Program-made: the position numbers and the translations under genes
NCBI RefSeq assembly: GCF_030812315.1
Contig: NZ_JAUSSM010000019.1
Location: forward strand, 1 to 60,579
Reading direction: 5' to 3'
Source: Arthrobacter oryzae
GTDB taxonomy: Bacteria; Actinomycetota; Actinomycetes; Actinomycetales; Micrococcaceae
Length of the DNA stretch: 60,579 bases
The notes under the pieces: generated by a model
What the model saw: only the letters and a program-made list of their open reading frames with translations
The model's database searches: none
What the model was told of the DNA's origin: nothing
In this document: in pieces, positions 41,561 through 52,922 of the stretch
Numbering within the stretch: position 1 is the first letter of the stretch
Layout: each line of letters starts with the position of its first letter

Positions 41561-41840
41561 TCATGTCGGCACATGGGGCGGGCCGGCATGCGCACCAAAC
41601 CAAAAAGACACCGTTTCCGGGACCGGGCCGATGCCGCCCCGGGGCCGGCGGTGAACGTTTCGCTGGGGGACGTCTCGCAGAATGCACGCCAAATCAATCG
41701 CAAGTTCATTCAACCCTGTTTTGCTGTGCCGGAAACTACTTGACCAGGAGTAAAGTCCGGCCCCATTTGTCCGTCGCCACAAAGCCGGACACATTCCACT
41801 GAGCCCCTTACCCGGGGCACCCTAATGAGAGTTAGAGCGG
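41561..41840. other. Intergenic stretch before exeM-like gene, no gene seen
   Basis: About 280 bases with GC-rich first half and more AT-rich second half. I see no coding frame with actinobacterial codon use. One GTTCATT (41704-41710) resembles a single PHO-box unit, and TTGACC (41738) could be a -35, but no convincing -10 follows. Confidence 0.5.
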
Positions 41841-44800
41841 ATGAAACGCACACCTTGGAAAATTGCGCTGGGCTCGGCGTTGTCAGCGGGGCTCATCGCC
41901 GCTCCGTTGACGGCCGTCCCGGCGTTTGCAGCGGAGGTCTCACCCGCCGCTGCAGGCACCTCGCCCGTTGTCATCAACGAGGCCTACCTCAGCGGCGGCA
42001 GCGCCGGAGCAGCCTACAAGCACAAGTTCGTGGAGCTGTACAACACCTCTGATGCGCCCGTATCACTGGACGGATGGTCCCTCCAGTACCGCGCAGCCCC
42101 GGGCACGTCGGCGCCCACCGGTGTCGCGGCCCTCAGCGGCAGCATCCCCGGGAAGGGGCACTACCTGGTCCAGGGCGGCACGAACAGCGCCGCCTCCACG
42201 GCGGCCGAGCTGCCGACGCCCGACGCCGTTGCCACCGGTTTGAACCCGTCCGGGACTGCGGGAACGCTGATCCTCGCCAGGCAGGCCACCGCCGTCAGCC
42301 CGCTGGCCACCGGTTCGGTGATCGAACCGGCTAACGTTGCGGACCTGCTGGGCTACGGCCCATCCAACACTTTCGAGACGGAGGCCGCAGCCGCCCCCGC
42401 AGGCAACACCGACGTCAAGAGCCTGAACCGCTCCAACGGAGCGGACGGCAACAACAACGCCGTCGACTTCGCGCTCAGTGCCACCATCACCCCGGCTGCT
42501 GCCGGCGGCACCGTGGATCCGGATCCCGTCGACCCTGATCCTGTGGATCCGCCTCCCGCCCCGTCTGCCAGGAGCATCGCTGAAATCCAGGGTTCCGGTG
42601 CAGCCAGCCCGTTCGTCGGCGCCACCGTCACCACCAGGGGCAAGGTGACCGCGGCGTTCCCCACCGGCGGCTTCGCCGGCTTCTATGTCCAGACGCCGGG
42701 AACGGGCGGCGATCTGACGCCGGCCAGCCACACGGCGTCGGACGCTGTTTTCATCTACTCCCCCGCGGCCGTCGGATCCGTCACGATCGGCGATTACGTC
42801 GAAATCACCGGCACGGTCAGTGAATTCTTCGGGATGACGCAGGTGAGCGTGGCGGACGCATCCGGCCTGGCAAAGCTGTCCGAGGCTGCGCCGGAAGTGA
42901 AGTCCACCGGCTTCACCCTCCCGGCTGACGAAGCCTTCCGCGAATCGCTTGAAGGCATGCTGCTGACTCCGCAGGGCCCGGTGACCGTCACCGACAACTA
43001 CTCCCTGAACCAGTACGGCGAAATCGGCCTGGCAGGCGGAACCACTCCGCTGGAACAGCCCACCGCCGTCGCCCCGTACGGTTCGGCTGACTACACGTCC
43101 ACCGTGGCGGCGAACGCCGCCCGCGGCATCAGGCTCGACGACGGCGCCACCACCAACTTCCTCAAGGACGCCACGACCAAGGCGCAGGTGCTGCCGTACC
43201 TGACCACTGCGGAACCCGTCCGGGTGGGTTCGCCGGTGACGTTCCAGACCGACGTGGTGCTCAGCTACGCCAACAACGCCTGGAAGTTCCAGCCGCTGAC
43301 CCACCTGACGCCTGAAAACGCTGGCATCGTCCAGCCGGCAACTTTCGGCGCAACCCGCGCCGGGGCCCCGGCCGCCGTCGGAGGCAACCTGAAGATTGCC
43401 TCCTTCAACGTGCTGAACTACTTCCCCACCACCGGCGACCTGCTCACCGGCTGCACGTTCTACAGGGACCGCGACGGCAACCCGATCACGGTCCAGGGCG
43501 GCTGTGACGCCCGCGGTGCCGCAAACGCCGAAAACCTCAAGCGGCAGCAGGACAAGATCGTGGCGGCCATCGGCAAGTCCGGCGCCGACGTTGTCTCCCT
43601 CATGGAGGTCGAGAACTCGGCGCACTTCGGCAAGGACCGCGACGACGCCCTTGCCAAACTGGTGGACGCCCTGAACATTGCCACTCCCGGCATCTGGGAT
43701 TACGTCCGCACCCCTGCCAACGCTCCCCCGCTGGCTGACGAGGACATGATCCGCACCGCGTTCATCTACAAGAAAGCCGTTGCAGAACCGGTGGGCGAAT
43801 CCGTCATCCACAATGACACAGCTGCTTTCGCGAGTGCCCGCAAGCCGCTGGCGCAGGTGTTCAAACCGGTTGACGCCCCCGACGACAAGAAGTTCATCGC
43901 CATTGCCAACCACTTCAAATCGAAAGGCTCCGCTGCCACTCCGGAGGACACCGACAAGGGCCAGGGCGCCTCGAACCTTGCCCGCACCGAGCAGGCCAAA
44001 TCCCTCCTCGCATTTTCGAACGAACTGCAGTCTTCGAAGGGCACCGACAAGGTCTTCCTGATGGGCGACTTCAACGCCTACGCGAAGGAGGACCCCATTA
44101 ACGTCCTTACGGCTGCCGGTTACGCCAACCAGGACGAGAAGGCCAGGAACGCCGACGGGACCGCCAAGCACTCGTACCTCTTTGGTGGCCTCGTGGGTTC
44201 CCTGGACCACATCCTTGCGTCGCCGGGTGCGAACGCCGTGGTCACCGGTGCCGACATCTGGAACATTAACTCCGTAGAGTCCGTGGCGCTGGAGTACAGC
44301 CGGTATAACAACAATGTGACCAACTACTATGCGCCGGACCAGTACAGGGCAAGCGACCACGACCCCGTGGTGGTGGGCCTGGACCTGCCGGCCGCACCGG
44401 TCACCCCGGCGAGCGTTGACCTGAACTTCCTGGGCATCAACGATTTCCACGGACGCATCGACTCCAACACCGTCCTGTTCGCGGCAACCATCGAAAAACT
44501 CCGCGAGGCTGCCGCGGCCGGCGCCACGGCGTTCCTGTCCGCGGGAGACAACATCGGGGCCTCGCTGTTCGCCTCGGCGGTGGCCAAGGACCAGCCCACC
44601 CTCGATGTGCTGAACACCCTCGAGCTGAGGGCGTCCGCGGTAGGCAACCACGAGTTCGACGGCGGCTGGACGGATCTTCGCGACCGCGTCGTCGCAGGCG
44701 GAACGAACGCCAGGTTCCCGTACCTCGGCGCCAACGTCTACAAGAAGGGCACCACGGAACCCGCCCTGCCGGAATACACGGTGCTGGAGATGAACGGAGT

Positions 44801-46430
44801 GAAGGTGGCCGTGATCGGCACCGTCACGCAGGAAGTACCGTCGCTGGTTACCCCGGCGGGCATCACCGAGCTTGAGTTCGGGGATCCGGTCGAGGCCATT
44901 AACCGCGTAGCGGCGAAGATCACCGGCGAGAAACTCGCCGACGTCATCATCGTGGAAAACCATGACGGCGCCGGGTCCGGTACCCCCGATGGCTCCACTT
45001 TCGAGCAGGAAGTGGCGGCCGGCGGCCCCTTCGCCAAGCTGGTCAACGAAACCTCGCCCGAGGTGGACGCGATCTTCACCGGCCACACGCACAAGCAGTA
45101 CTCCTGGGATGCCCCGGTCCTGGATGCCAACGGTCAGGCGACGGGCAGGACCCGCCCCATCGTGCAGACCGGCAGTTACGGCGAGTTCATCGGCCAGATC
45201 CAGCTGACTGTTGATACGACGACGATGCAGGTGACCGGATACAAGGCCGGCAACGTCAAGCGGACCGTGCCCACAGAGACGGAAACGGCCGCTGACCTCG
45301 TGGCGAAGTACCCGCGCGTGGCGGCAGTGAAGACGATCGTCGACAAGGCCCTGGCGGACGCCGCTGTGATCGGCAACCAGCCGGTCGGCAAGGTCACCGC
45401 CGATATCACCACCGCCTTCACGCCCGCCACGGCAACCAGCCCGGCGTCCCGTGACGACCGCGCGAACGAATCCACCCTGGGCAACCTCGTGGCGGACTCC
45501 CTCGTGGACGCCCTCAAGGCTCCGGACCTCGGCGGCGCGGAAATCGGCGTCGTGAACCCCGGCGGCCTGCGCAACGAGCTGTACTTCGCGCCGGATGGGA
45601 CCATCACGTACGCGGAAGCGAATGCCGTGCTTCCGTTCGTGAACAACCTCTGGACCACGTCCCTGACGGGGGCACAGTTCAAGACACTCCTGGAGCAGCA
45701 GTGGCAGACCAACCCGGACGGCACGGTCCCCAGCCGCGCCTACCAGCAGCTGGGATTGTCCAAGAACGTCAACTACACGTACGACGCCGCCCGCGCCGCA
45801 GGTGACCGCATCACGTCCATTTGGGTCAACGGTGCCCTTATCGATCCGGCCAAGTCCTACCGCGTTGGCACCTTCAGCTTCCTGGCTACCGGCGGCGACA
45901 ACTTCCGGATTTTCAAGGAAGGCGCCGGCACCGACGACTCCGGCCTCGTGGACCGCGATGCCTGGATCAAGTACCTGCAGGACCGCAATCCGGTCTCGCC
46001 GGACTTTGCCCGCCGCACCGTGGCTGTTGTGAACACCACGGCAGCGGAGGTCAAGGCCGGGGATTCCATCACGCTGGCGGTGTCCAAGCTGGATCTCACC
46101 TCCCTGGGCAGCCCGGTCAACACGTCGCTCTCGGCGGCCTTCACGGACACCGCGGGCACCGTGACACAGCTCGGCACCGTCCCGGTGTCGGCAGGCGCGG
46201 CATCAGTGGACGTGAAGGTTCCTTCCGGCGCTGCTTCGGGCACCGGGATCCTGGTGCTCACGGCGGCTGAGTCAGGGACCGCGGTCAAGGCTGCTGTCCA
46301 GGTTGTTCCCAGCGGCCCGGTTCCGCCGGTCTGCACAGCGCCTGTGCCGCCCACCAAGTGGTACGACTTCCCGGGCTGGATCAGGTACGGCCTGGCCTGG
46401 CTCCAGTACCAGAAGTGCCTGAAGGGCTAG
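41841..46430 (+). CDS. Secreted ExeM/NucH-type nuclease fused to 5'-nucleotidase
   Basis: 1529 residues. In order: signal peptide ending near AFA-AEV (about 31); lamin-tail-like domain (about 35-200); Asp/Pro linker; OB-fold domain (about 245-390); endonuclease/exonuclease/phosphatase domain (about 510-850) with IASFNVLNYF, LMEVEN, LMGDFNAYAKEDP, ASDHDPVV; then a UshA-type metallophosphatase (about 855-1170) with GINDFHGR, SAGDNIG, VGNHEFDGG, FTGHTHKQ; a 5'-nucleotidase C-terminal domain (about 1190-1400) with NPGGLRNE; and a C-terminal tail. It would digest extracellular DNA and strip phosphate from the nucleotides, a phosphate-scavenging machine. No strong Shine-Dalgarno is seen. Confidence 0.9.
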   Translation: MKRTPWKIALGSALSAGLIAAPLTAVPAFAAEVSPAAAGTSPVVINEAYLSGGSAGAAYKHKFVELYNTSDAPVSLDGWSLQYRAAPGTSAPTGVAALSGSIPGKGHYLVQGGTNSAASTAAELPTPDAVATGLNPSGTAGTLILARQATAVSPLATGSVIEPANVADLLGYGPSNTFETEAAAAPAGNTDVKSLNRSNGADGNNNAVDFALSATITPAAAGGTVDPDPVDPDPVDPPPAPSARSIAEIQGSGAASPFVGATVTTRGKVTAAFPTGGFAGFYVQTPGTGGDLTPASHTASDAVFIYSPAAVGSVTIGDYVEITGTVSEFFGMTQVSVADASGLAKLSEAAPEVKSTGFTLPADEAFRESLEGMLLTPQGPVTVTDNYSLNQYGEIGLAGGTTPLEQPTAVAPYGSADYTSTVAANAARGIRLDDGATTNFLKDATTKAQVLPYLTTAEPVRVGSPVTFQTDVVLSYANNAWKFQPLTHLTPENAGIVQPATFGATRAGAPAAVGGNLKIASFNVLNYFPTTGDLLTGCTFYRDRDGNPITVQGGCDARGAANAENLKRQQDKIVAAIGKSGADVVSLMEVENSAHFGKDRDDALAKLVDALNIATPGIWDYVRTPANAPPLADEDMIRTAFIYKKAVAEPVGESVIHNDTAAFASARKPLAQVFKPVDAPDDKKFIAIANHFKSKGSAATPEDTDKGQGASNLARTEQAKSLLAFSNELQSSKGTDKVFLMGDFNAYAKEDPINVLTAAGYANQDEKARNADGTAKHSYLFGGLVGSLDHILASPGANAVVTGADIWNINSVESVALEYSRYNNNVTNYYAPDQYRASDHDPVVVGLDLPAAPVTPASVDLNFLGINDFHGRIDSNTVLFAATIEKLREAAAAGATAFLSAGDNIGASLFASAVAKDQPTLDVLNTLELRASAVGNHEFDGGWTDLRDRVVAGGTNARFPYLGANVYKKGTTEPALPEYTVLEMNGVKVAVIGTVTQEVPSLVTPAGITELEFGDPVEAINRVAAKITGEKLADVIIVENHDGAGSGTPDGSTFEQEVAAGGPFAKLVNETSPEVDAIFTGHTHKQYSWDAPVLDANGQATGRTRPIVQTGSYGEFIGQIQLTVDTTTMQVTGYKAGNVKRTVPTETETAADLVAKYPRVAAVKTIVDKALADAAVIGNQPVGKVTADITTAFTPATATSPASRDDRANESTLGNLVADSLVDALKAPDLGGAEIGVVNPGGLRNELYFAPDGTITYAEANAVLPFVNNLWTTSLTGAQFKTLLEQQWQTNPDGTVPSRAYQQLGLSKNVNYTYDAARAAGDRITSIWVNGALIDPAKSYRVGTFSFLATGGDNFRIFKEGAGTDDSGLVDRDAWIKYLQDRNPVSPDFARRTVAVVNTTAAEVKAGDSITLAVSKLDLTSLGSPVNTSLSAAFTDTAGTVTQLGTVPVSAGAASVDVKVPSGAASGTGILVLTAAESGTAVKAAVQVVPSGPVPPVCTAPVPPTKWYDFPGWIRYGLAWLQYQKCLKG

Positions 46431-46448
46431 TTTCCAAGCCAGCCAAGG

Positions 46449-46513
46449 AACATGCCCCGCCCCCCCGGCCACGGATTCCCCTCGGAGTCCCCGGTCCGGG
46501 GGCGGGGCATGTT
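46449..46513 (+). terminator. Long hairpin after exeM-like gene
   Basis: A 16-base perfect stem (46449-46464 with 46498-46513), 33-base loop, followed by TTCG and T-rich sequence. Confidence 0.6.
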
Positions 46514-46646
46514 TTCGTTTGGGGCGAGTGATAGAGCGTTCGCCCAAAGGCACCGAAAGTGAGAGAGCGTCGCCAAGAAGGGCGCAGGAAGTGAGAGAGC
46601 GTCCTGCGGTGTTGGTCCGGGGGCGGGGCATGTTTTCGTTTGGGGC
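46493..46646. repeat. 33-base direct repeats flanking the array
   Basis: 46493-46525 and 46614-46646 are identical 33-base segments (beginning ggtccgggggcggggcatgt). They bracket the 32-base-period array and face the ends of two convergent genes. Confidence 0.8.
46528..46602 (+). repeat. 32-base-period repeat array 3
   Basis: Copies of gtgagagagcgt (first copy gtgatagagcgt) end at 46539, 46570 and 46602, spaced 31 and 32 bases. The last is the full gcaggaagtgagagagcgt (46584-46602), identical to the copy at 14781-14799. Confidence 0.8.
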
Positions 46647-46651
46647 AGGGG

Positions 46652-48640
46652 TCAGCGGTCGAGGATGTGGCGGGCGATCTCGTCGGCGTCGCGGAGTGTC
46701 CGCTGGCCGCTGCGGTACACCGGCCCGCTCTGCGGACGCGACTCGGCGGCAATGGCCGTGCCCCACTGCGCGGCCGAGAGCTGCAGGCCCAGCACAAACA
46801 GCCCCTCGGTGACGGATCCGTTCGCGCCCACCGGCCGGTAGGGGTGCGGAATGACATCGAGGCCCGAGGTCTCCACCGGAGTCCCCTCCACCGTCATCAT
46901 CAGGCGTGGCCGCACCAGGCCGTGGGCCAGGAGCTGCTCCAGCACCGGGGACACGTTCACGGCAACCCTGTTCGCGGGAGCCAATGCCTCGATCATGGTG
47001 CGGGCATGGACGGCCCCGTCACGGACCCACGGAGATGCCGCCGAGAAAGTGCCGGTATTGCGGTCGAGTGCGAATTTCGGGTCCGGACCCACAAAACTCA
47101 CCACTCCCGCCCGGGCCAGGGCTGCGAGCTGCTCCGCCCGGATGGCCGGCGGCCCGCTGGCCAGGCCTTCGACGAACGATTCAAACCAGCCGCGGAGGCC
47201 GGCGACCCAGGACTCATCGGTGATGCCGCCGTCGGCGACTGCCGTTTTCAGCACCGCCCTGCCGTGGTGCAGCGCGCCGATGGCCATCTTTACCGGGTCG
47301 TCCTCGCCCAGGGCCGAGCGGCGGGCGTCATCGAGCAGGTATTCCACGACGGCGGAATCCACGTCCCCCCGCGACGCGAAAGACCGTCCGGCCAAGGGGG
47401 CTGCGAGGCCCGGGAGGTTCAGGCGCTGGTCCGGCGCCACATGCTTGGCGATCAGGACGTCGGCTTCGGCTTCCCAGTGGGAAACGCTGTGGGCGTGGGG
47501 CCGCATTGCCTCCTGGAGCAGGGCCAGGAACTCTCCGGGGTCGGTAACGGCGTCCGGCCGGGTGCGGACCAGGGTGGAGTAGTAGGCCCAGAGGGCGTCG
47601 CGCTGCAGGAGCGGCCAGATGTCGTGATCGAAGCCGGGGGTGATTCCTGCTGCCGCGAACCGCGCCACGGCGCCCTCGGTGCAGTACCGGAGCGTCACGC
47701 CAGCCGGGTAGTACCCCGCGAGGTTCGCCTTGGCCCGGTAGGGTGTCCCGCGCCGGGACGCGGCAATAACCCGCGGTTCGTCGCCGGACGGGATGTACTC
47801 CAGTTCGGTCCGGACCGGCCTGGGACCCGCGGCCGGTCCCCGGCCGGCTTCCGCTGCCACGAACTTCCCGCCGCGCCCTTCGGTGAGCTGGCCCATGACA
47901 TCGAAGAAGTTCAGCCCCATGCCGCGCACCAGCACGGGCTGGCCTGCGGGCACCACAGACCAGTCGACGTCGGCGGGTGCCGCCGGCGGCAGGTACAGGA
48001 GCCCCAGCTGGCCGGCACCTGACTGGAGCTCGCGCTGTTCGGCGTTAAGCCTGGACTCGAGGTGCCCCAGGGCCAGTACCACGGAACCGACGGTGAGCGG
48101 CCCGCCGTCCTCGAGTTCGACGTCGAACCTTCCGTTGCCTGCCGGCCGGACAGCTGTGGCAATGGTGCGGTGGAACCGGACGGTCACTCCGTCCGGAAGG
48201 TGTGCCAGCAGATCGTCGAGCGTGGAGCTCAGGTACCGCCCGTAGAGGGCGCGGCTCGGAAAGTCCTCTGATCCGAGGCCGGACAGTTCGGCGCGTTCGT
48301 CCTCGGTGAGCGAGGCCAGCGGGTGGTCCTGCTGCGCGGCCCGCCACTTGTCGAAGGTGGCGCCCGCCACGGGCGCCGCGAGTTCAGGGTCCTCGGGAAT
48401 GACTGTGGGATAGAACGCCTGCGTGTTCATCAGGTACAGCCTCGACTGGCCGGGCTGCCACACGTGGCCCGGCCCCGCCGGGTAGGGATCCACCACATCG
48501 ATGTGGAGGCCCGCAGCGCCGCCGGGTCCGGAAACTGAGGGGTTCCTGAGCCGCCAGTTGGCGAGGAGGCGTTCCAGGACACTGGTGCCGCGGGGTCCGG
48601 CCCCTATTAGTGCCGTCCGGATGCTTTGCGATGTGCCCAC
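46652..48640 (-). CDS. FAD/NAD(P)-binding protein, function unknown
   Basis: 662 residues. The N-terminal dinucleotide fold ALIGAGPRGTSVLERLL near residue 10, then VDPYPAGPGHVWQPGQ, match the FAD-NAD(P)-binding (NAD_binding_9-like) family of unknown role. The start is taken at GTG 48640 because TACTCT lies 7 bases upstream; longer frames would overlap the divergent peptidase gene. Confidence 0.8.
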   Translation of the reverse strand: MGTSQSIRTALIGAGPRGTSVLERLLANWRLRNPSVSGPGGAAGLHIDVVDPYPAGPGHVWQPGQSRLYLMNTQAFYPTVIPEDPELAAPVAGATFDKWRAAQQDHPLASLTEDERAELSGLGSEDFPSRALYGRYLSSTLDDLLAHLPDGVTVRFHRTIATAVRPAGNGRFDVELEDGGPLTVGSVVLALGHLESRLNAEQRELQSGAGQLGLLYLPPAAPADVDWSVVPAGQPVLVRGMGLNFFDVMGQLTEGRGGKFVAAEAGRGPAAGPRPVRTELEYIPSGDEPRVIAASRRGTPYRAKANLAGYYPAGVTLRYCTEGAVARFAAAGITPGFDHDIWPLLQRDALWAYYSTLVRTRPDAVTDPGEFLALLQEAMRPHAHSVSHWEAEADVLIAKHVAPDQRLNLPGLAAPLAGRSFASRGDVDSAVVEYLLDDARRSALGEDDPVKMAIGALHHGRAVLKTAVADGGITDESWVAGLRGWFESFVEGLASGPPAIRAEQLAALARAGVVSFVGPDPKFALDRNTGTFSAASPWVRDGAVHARTMIEALAPANRVAVNVSPVLEQLLAHGLVRPRLMMTVEGTPVETSGLDVIPHPYRPVGANGSVTEGLFVLGLQLSAAQWGTAIAAESRPQSGPVYRSGQRTLRDADEIARHILDR

Positions 48641-48647
48641 GCCCTCC

Positions 48648-48653
48648 AGAGTA
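48648..48653 (-). promoter_or_regulatory. -10 box at FAD-protein start
   Basis: TACTCT, 7 bases before GTG 48640; GGAGG lies in the gap but too close for a normal Shine-Dalgarno. Confidence 0.5.
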
Positions 48654-48701
48654 TCCGCATGTGACTTGCTAGCTGCGCGCCGATGTTGTTTCGTAGGGGC
48701 C

Positions 48702-50993
<2,292 letters not shown>

Positions 50994-51054
50994 CTCCGCG
51001 GGGTAGCGCCACGGCGGCTGGCGGGCGGCCGTGGCGCGCGCGTTTCGTGCCGTT

Positions 51055-51084
51055 TTGCACTGAATGCCCCGTTCTGCGTATCCT
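51055..51084 (+). promoter_or_regulatory. Promoter of tRNA-Ser (GCT)
   Basis: TTGCAC (51055-51060) and TATCCT (51079-51084), 18-base spacer, 22 bases before the tRNA. Confidence 0.6.
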
Positions 51085-51106
51085 TGGTGGGCTAGGAATA
51101 GCAATT

Positions 51107-51194
51107 GGAGACGTGCCAGAGCGGCCGAATGGGCTTCACTGCTAATGAAGTGTGGGGCACAACTCCACCGGGGGTTCAAATCCCCCCGTCTCCG
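51107..51194 (+). tRNA. tRNA-Ser (GCT)
   Basis: 88 bases with long variable arm: acceptor GGAGACG/CGTCTCC, anticodon stem CTTCA/TGAAG around CTGCTAA (anticodon GCT). CCA not encoded. Confidence 0.95.
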
Positions 51195-51199
51195 CGTTT

Positions 51200-51223
51200 G
51201 GCCCCGGTCCTTGGACCGGGGCC
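51200..51223 (+). terminator. Terminator of tRNA-Ser (GCT)
   Basis: GGCCCCGGTCC pairs with GGACCGGGGCC around two bases, followed by TTTTG. Confidence 0.8.
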
Positions 51224-51307
51224 TTTTGCGTTCCCCGGATCTTGCGCGCTCCGGACCTTCCGCGTTTGCTTCCGCCGGGAAGGCGCCCGGGATGGCAGGA
51301 TAGCCGG

Positions 51308-52897
51308 ATGGCGGGCAGCAGCAATCATGACGTGGTTATTGTCGGTGGCGGGCACAACGGGCTGGCGGCCGCCGCCTATCTGGCCAGGGCCGGGCGGGAC
51401 GTCCTGCTGCTGGAGAAACTGGACCACGCCGGCGGCGCGGCCGTTTCCGCCCAGGCGTTCGACGGCGTCGACGCCCGGCTTTCGCGGTACTCCTACCTGG
51501 TGAGCCTGCTGCCGCAGGAAATCATTGACGACCTCGGCCTGCAGATCGGGCTGGCACGGCGCCGCTACTCCTCTTATGCGCCGGACCCGGGCAGTCCCGG
51601 CCGCGGACTCCTGGTCGACAACGGTGACCCCGGGGCCACGGCTGCATCCTTCGCTGCAGTGGGGGCGCCGGCCACCGAGGCCGCGGCCTTTGAACACTTC
51701 TACGCGGAATGCCGGAAGCTCACCGGTGCGCTGTGGCCCACCATGACCTCCCCTTTGCTCACGCGTTCGGAGGCGAAGCGGCTGGCCGCAGCGGCCGGAG
51801 CCGGGGACGTGTGGGAATCGCTGATCGAGAAGCCGATTGGCGAAGCCATTGCCGGCAGGCTGCGAAGCGACCTGGTGCGCGGCGTGGTCCTGACGGATGC
51901 GCTGATCGGGACCTTCGCCAGGGCGGACAGCGCGGACCTCCAGCAGAACATCTGCTTCCTCTACCACCTCCTGGGCGGCGGCACCGGTGACTGGGATGTT
52001 CCCATCGGCGGCATGGGGGCTGTCTCGGACGAGCTCGAGCGCGCCGCCCGCGAAGCCGGCGCCACCATCCTGACGTCGGCCGAGGTCACGGCCGTCCGGT
52101 CCGGCGGCTCGGTGGACTACCGTCATGGAGTCCAGGAGCACTCAGTCTCCGCGGACTGGGTCCTGTCCAACGTCGCGCCCGCAGTCCTGGACAGGCTGCG
52201 GGGCAGCAGCACCGGGGAGCCCGCGAACCCGAACCACCGGCGCGAGGGTTCACAGGTCAAGGTGAACCTGCTGCTCAAGCGGCTGCCGCGGCTGCTGGAC
52301 AGCGGCGTCAGCCCGGAAGCGGCCTTCGGCGGCACGTTCCACATCAATGAAACCTGGGCCCAGCTGGACGGTGCCTACCTGGCAGCGGAGCAGGGCAGAG
52401 TCCCGGATCCGCTGCCGTGCGAGATCTACTGCCATTCGCTGACCGATCCCACCATCCTCTCGCCGGAGCTGCAGGCCTCCGGCGCCCACACCATGACTGT
52501 CTTCGGGCTGCACGTTCCGGACAGGCTCATCACGGCGGAGAACAACGAACAGATGCGCACGGCGCTGCAGGCCGCCGTCGTGAAATCCCTCAATTCGGTG
52601 CTGGCGGAGCCGATCGAGGAGCTGCTGCTGACCGGCGCCGACGGAACCCCGTGCATCGAAACCAAAACCACGCTGGATATTCAGCGTGCGGTGGGCATGC
52701 CCCGAGGCAACATCTTCCACGGCGGGCTCGACTGGCCGTTCGCCGAGGACGACGCGCCGCTGGACACCCCCGCCCGGCGCTGGGGCGTGGCCACCGACGA
52801 TCCCCGGATCCTGCTGTGCGGCTCCGGAGCACGGCGCGGCGGCGCAGTGAGCGCCCTTGGCGGCCACAACGCCGCCCAGGCGGTGCTGGAGTCCTAG
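51308..52897 (+). CDS. FAD-dependent oxidoreductase, phytoene desaturase-like
   Basis: 529 residues. N-terminal VVIVGGGHNGLAAAAYLARAG FAD motif in the first 30 residues, C-terminal FAD motif around CGSGARRGGAVSALGGHNAA. Close in layout to the CrtI/PYROXD2 family, but no carotenoid genes lie nearby, so the substrate is open. ATG 51308 begins just before the FAD fold. Confidence 0.85.
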   Translation: MAGSSNHDVVIVGGGHNGLAAAAYLARAGRDVLLLEKLDHAGGAAVSAQAFDGVDARLSRYSYLVSLLPQEIIDDLGLQIGLARRRYSSYAPDPGSPGRGLLVDNGDPGATAASFAAVGAPATEAAAFEHFYAECRKLTGALWPTMTSPLLTRSEAKRLAAAAGAGDVWESLIEKPIGEAIAGRLRSDLVRGVVLTDALIGTFARADSADLQQNICFLYHLLGGGTGDWDVPIGGMGAVSDELERAAREAGATILTSAEVTAVRSGGSVDYRHGVQEHSVSADWVLSNVAPAVLDRLRGSSTGEPANPNHRREGSQVKVNLLLKRLPRLLDSGVSPEAAFGGTFHINETWAQLDGAYLAAEQGRVPDPLPCEIYCHSLTDPTILSPELQASGAHTMTVFGLHVPDRLITAENNEQMRTALQAAVVKSLNSVLAEPIEELLLTGADGTPCIETKTTLDIQRAVGMPRGNIFHGGLDWPFAEDDAPLDTPARRWGVATDDPRILLCGSGARRGGAVSALGGHNAAQAVLES

Positions 52898-52922
52898 CGG
52901 TCCGCCGATCAGGGTTTCGGGC

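Noticed and set aside
41704..41710. PHO box upstream of the exeM-like gene
   Set aside because: Only one GTTCATT unit is visible, with no second copy in 11-base phase.
42063..45092. A very long open frame on the minus strand opposite the exeM-like gene
   Set aside because: Its codons are the mirror of a well-supported domain protein on the other strand and it shows no recognisable family; such antisense frames are common in high-GC DNA.
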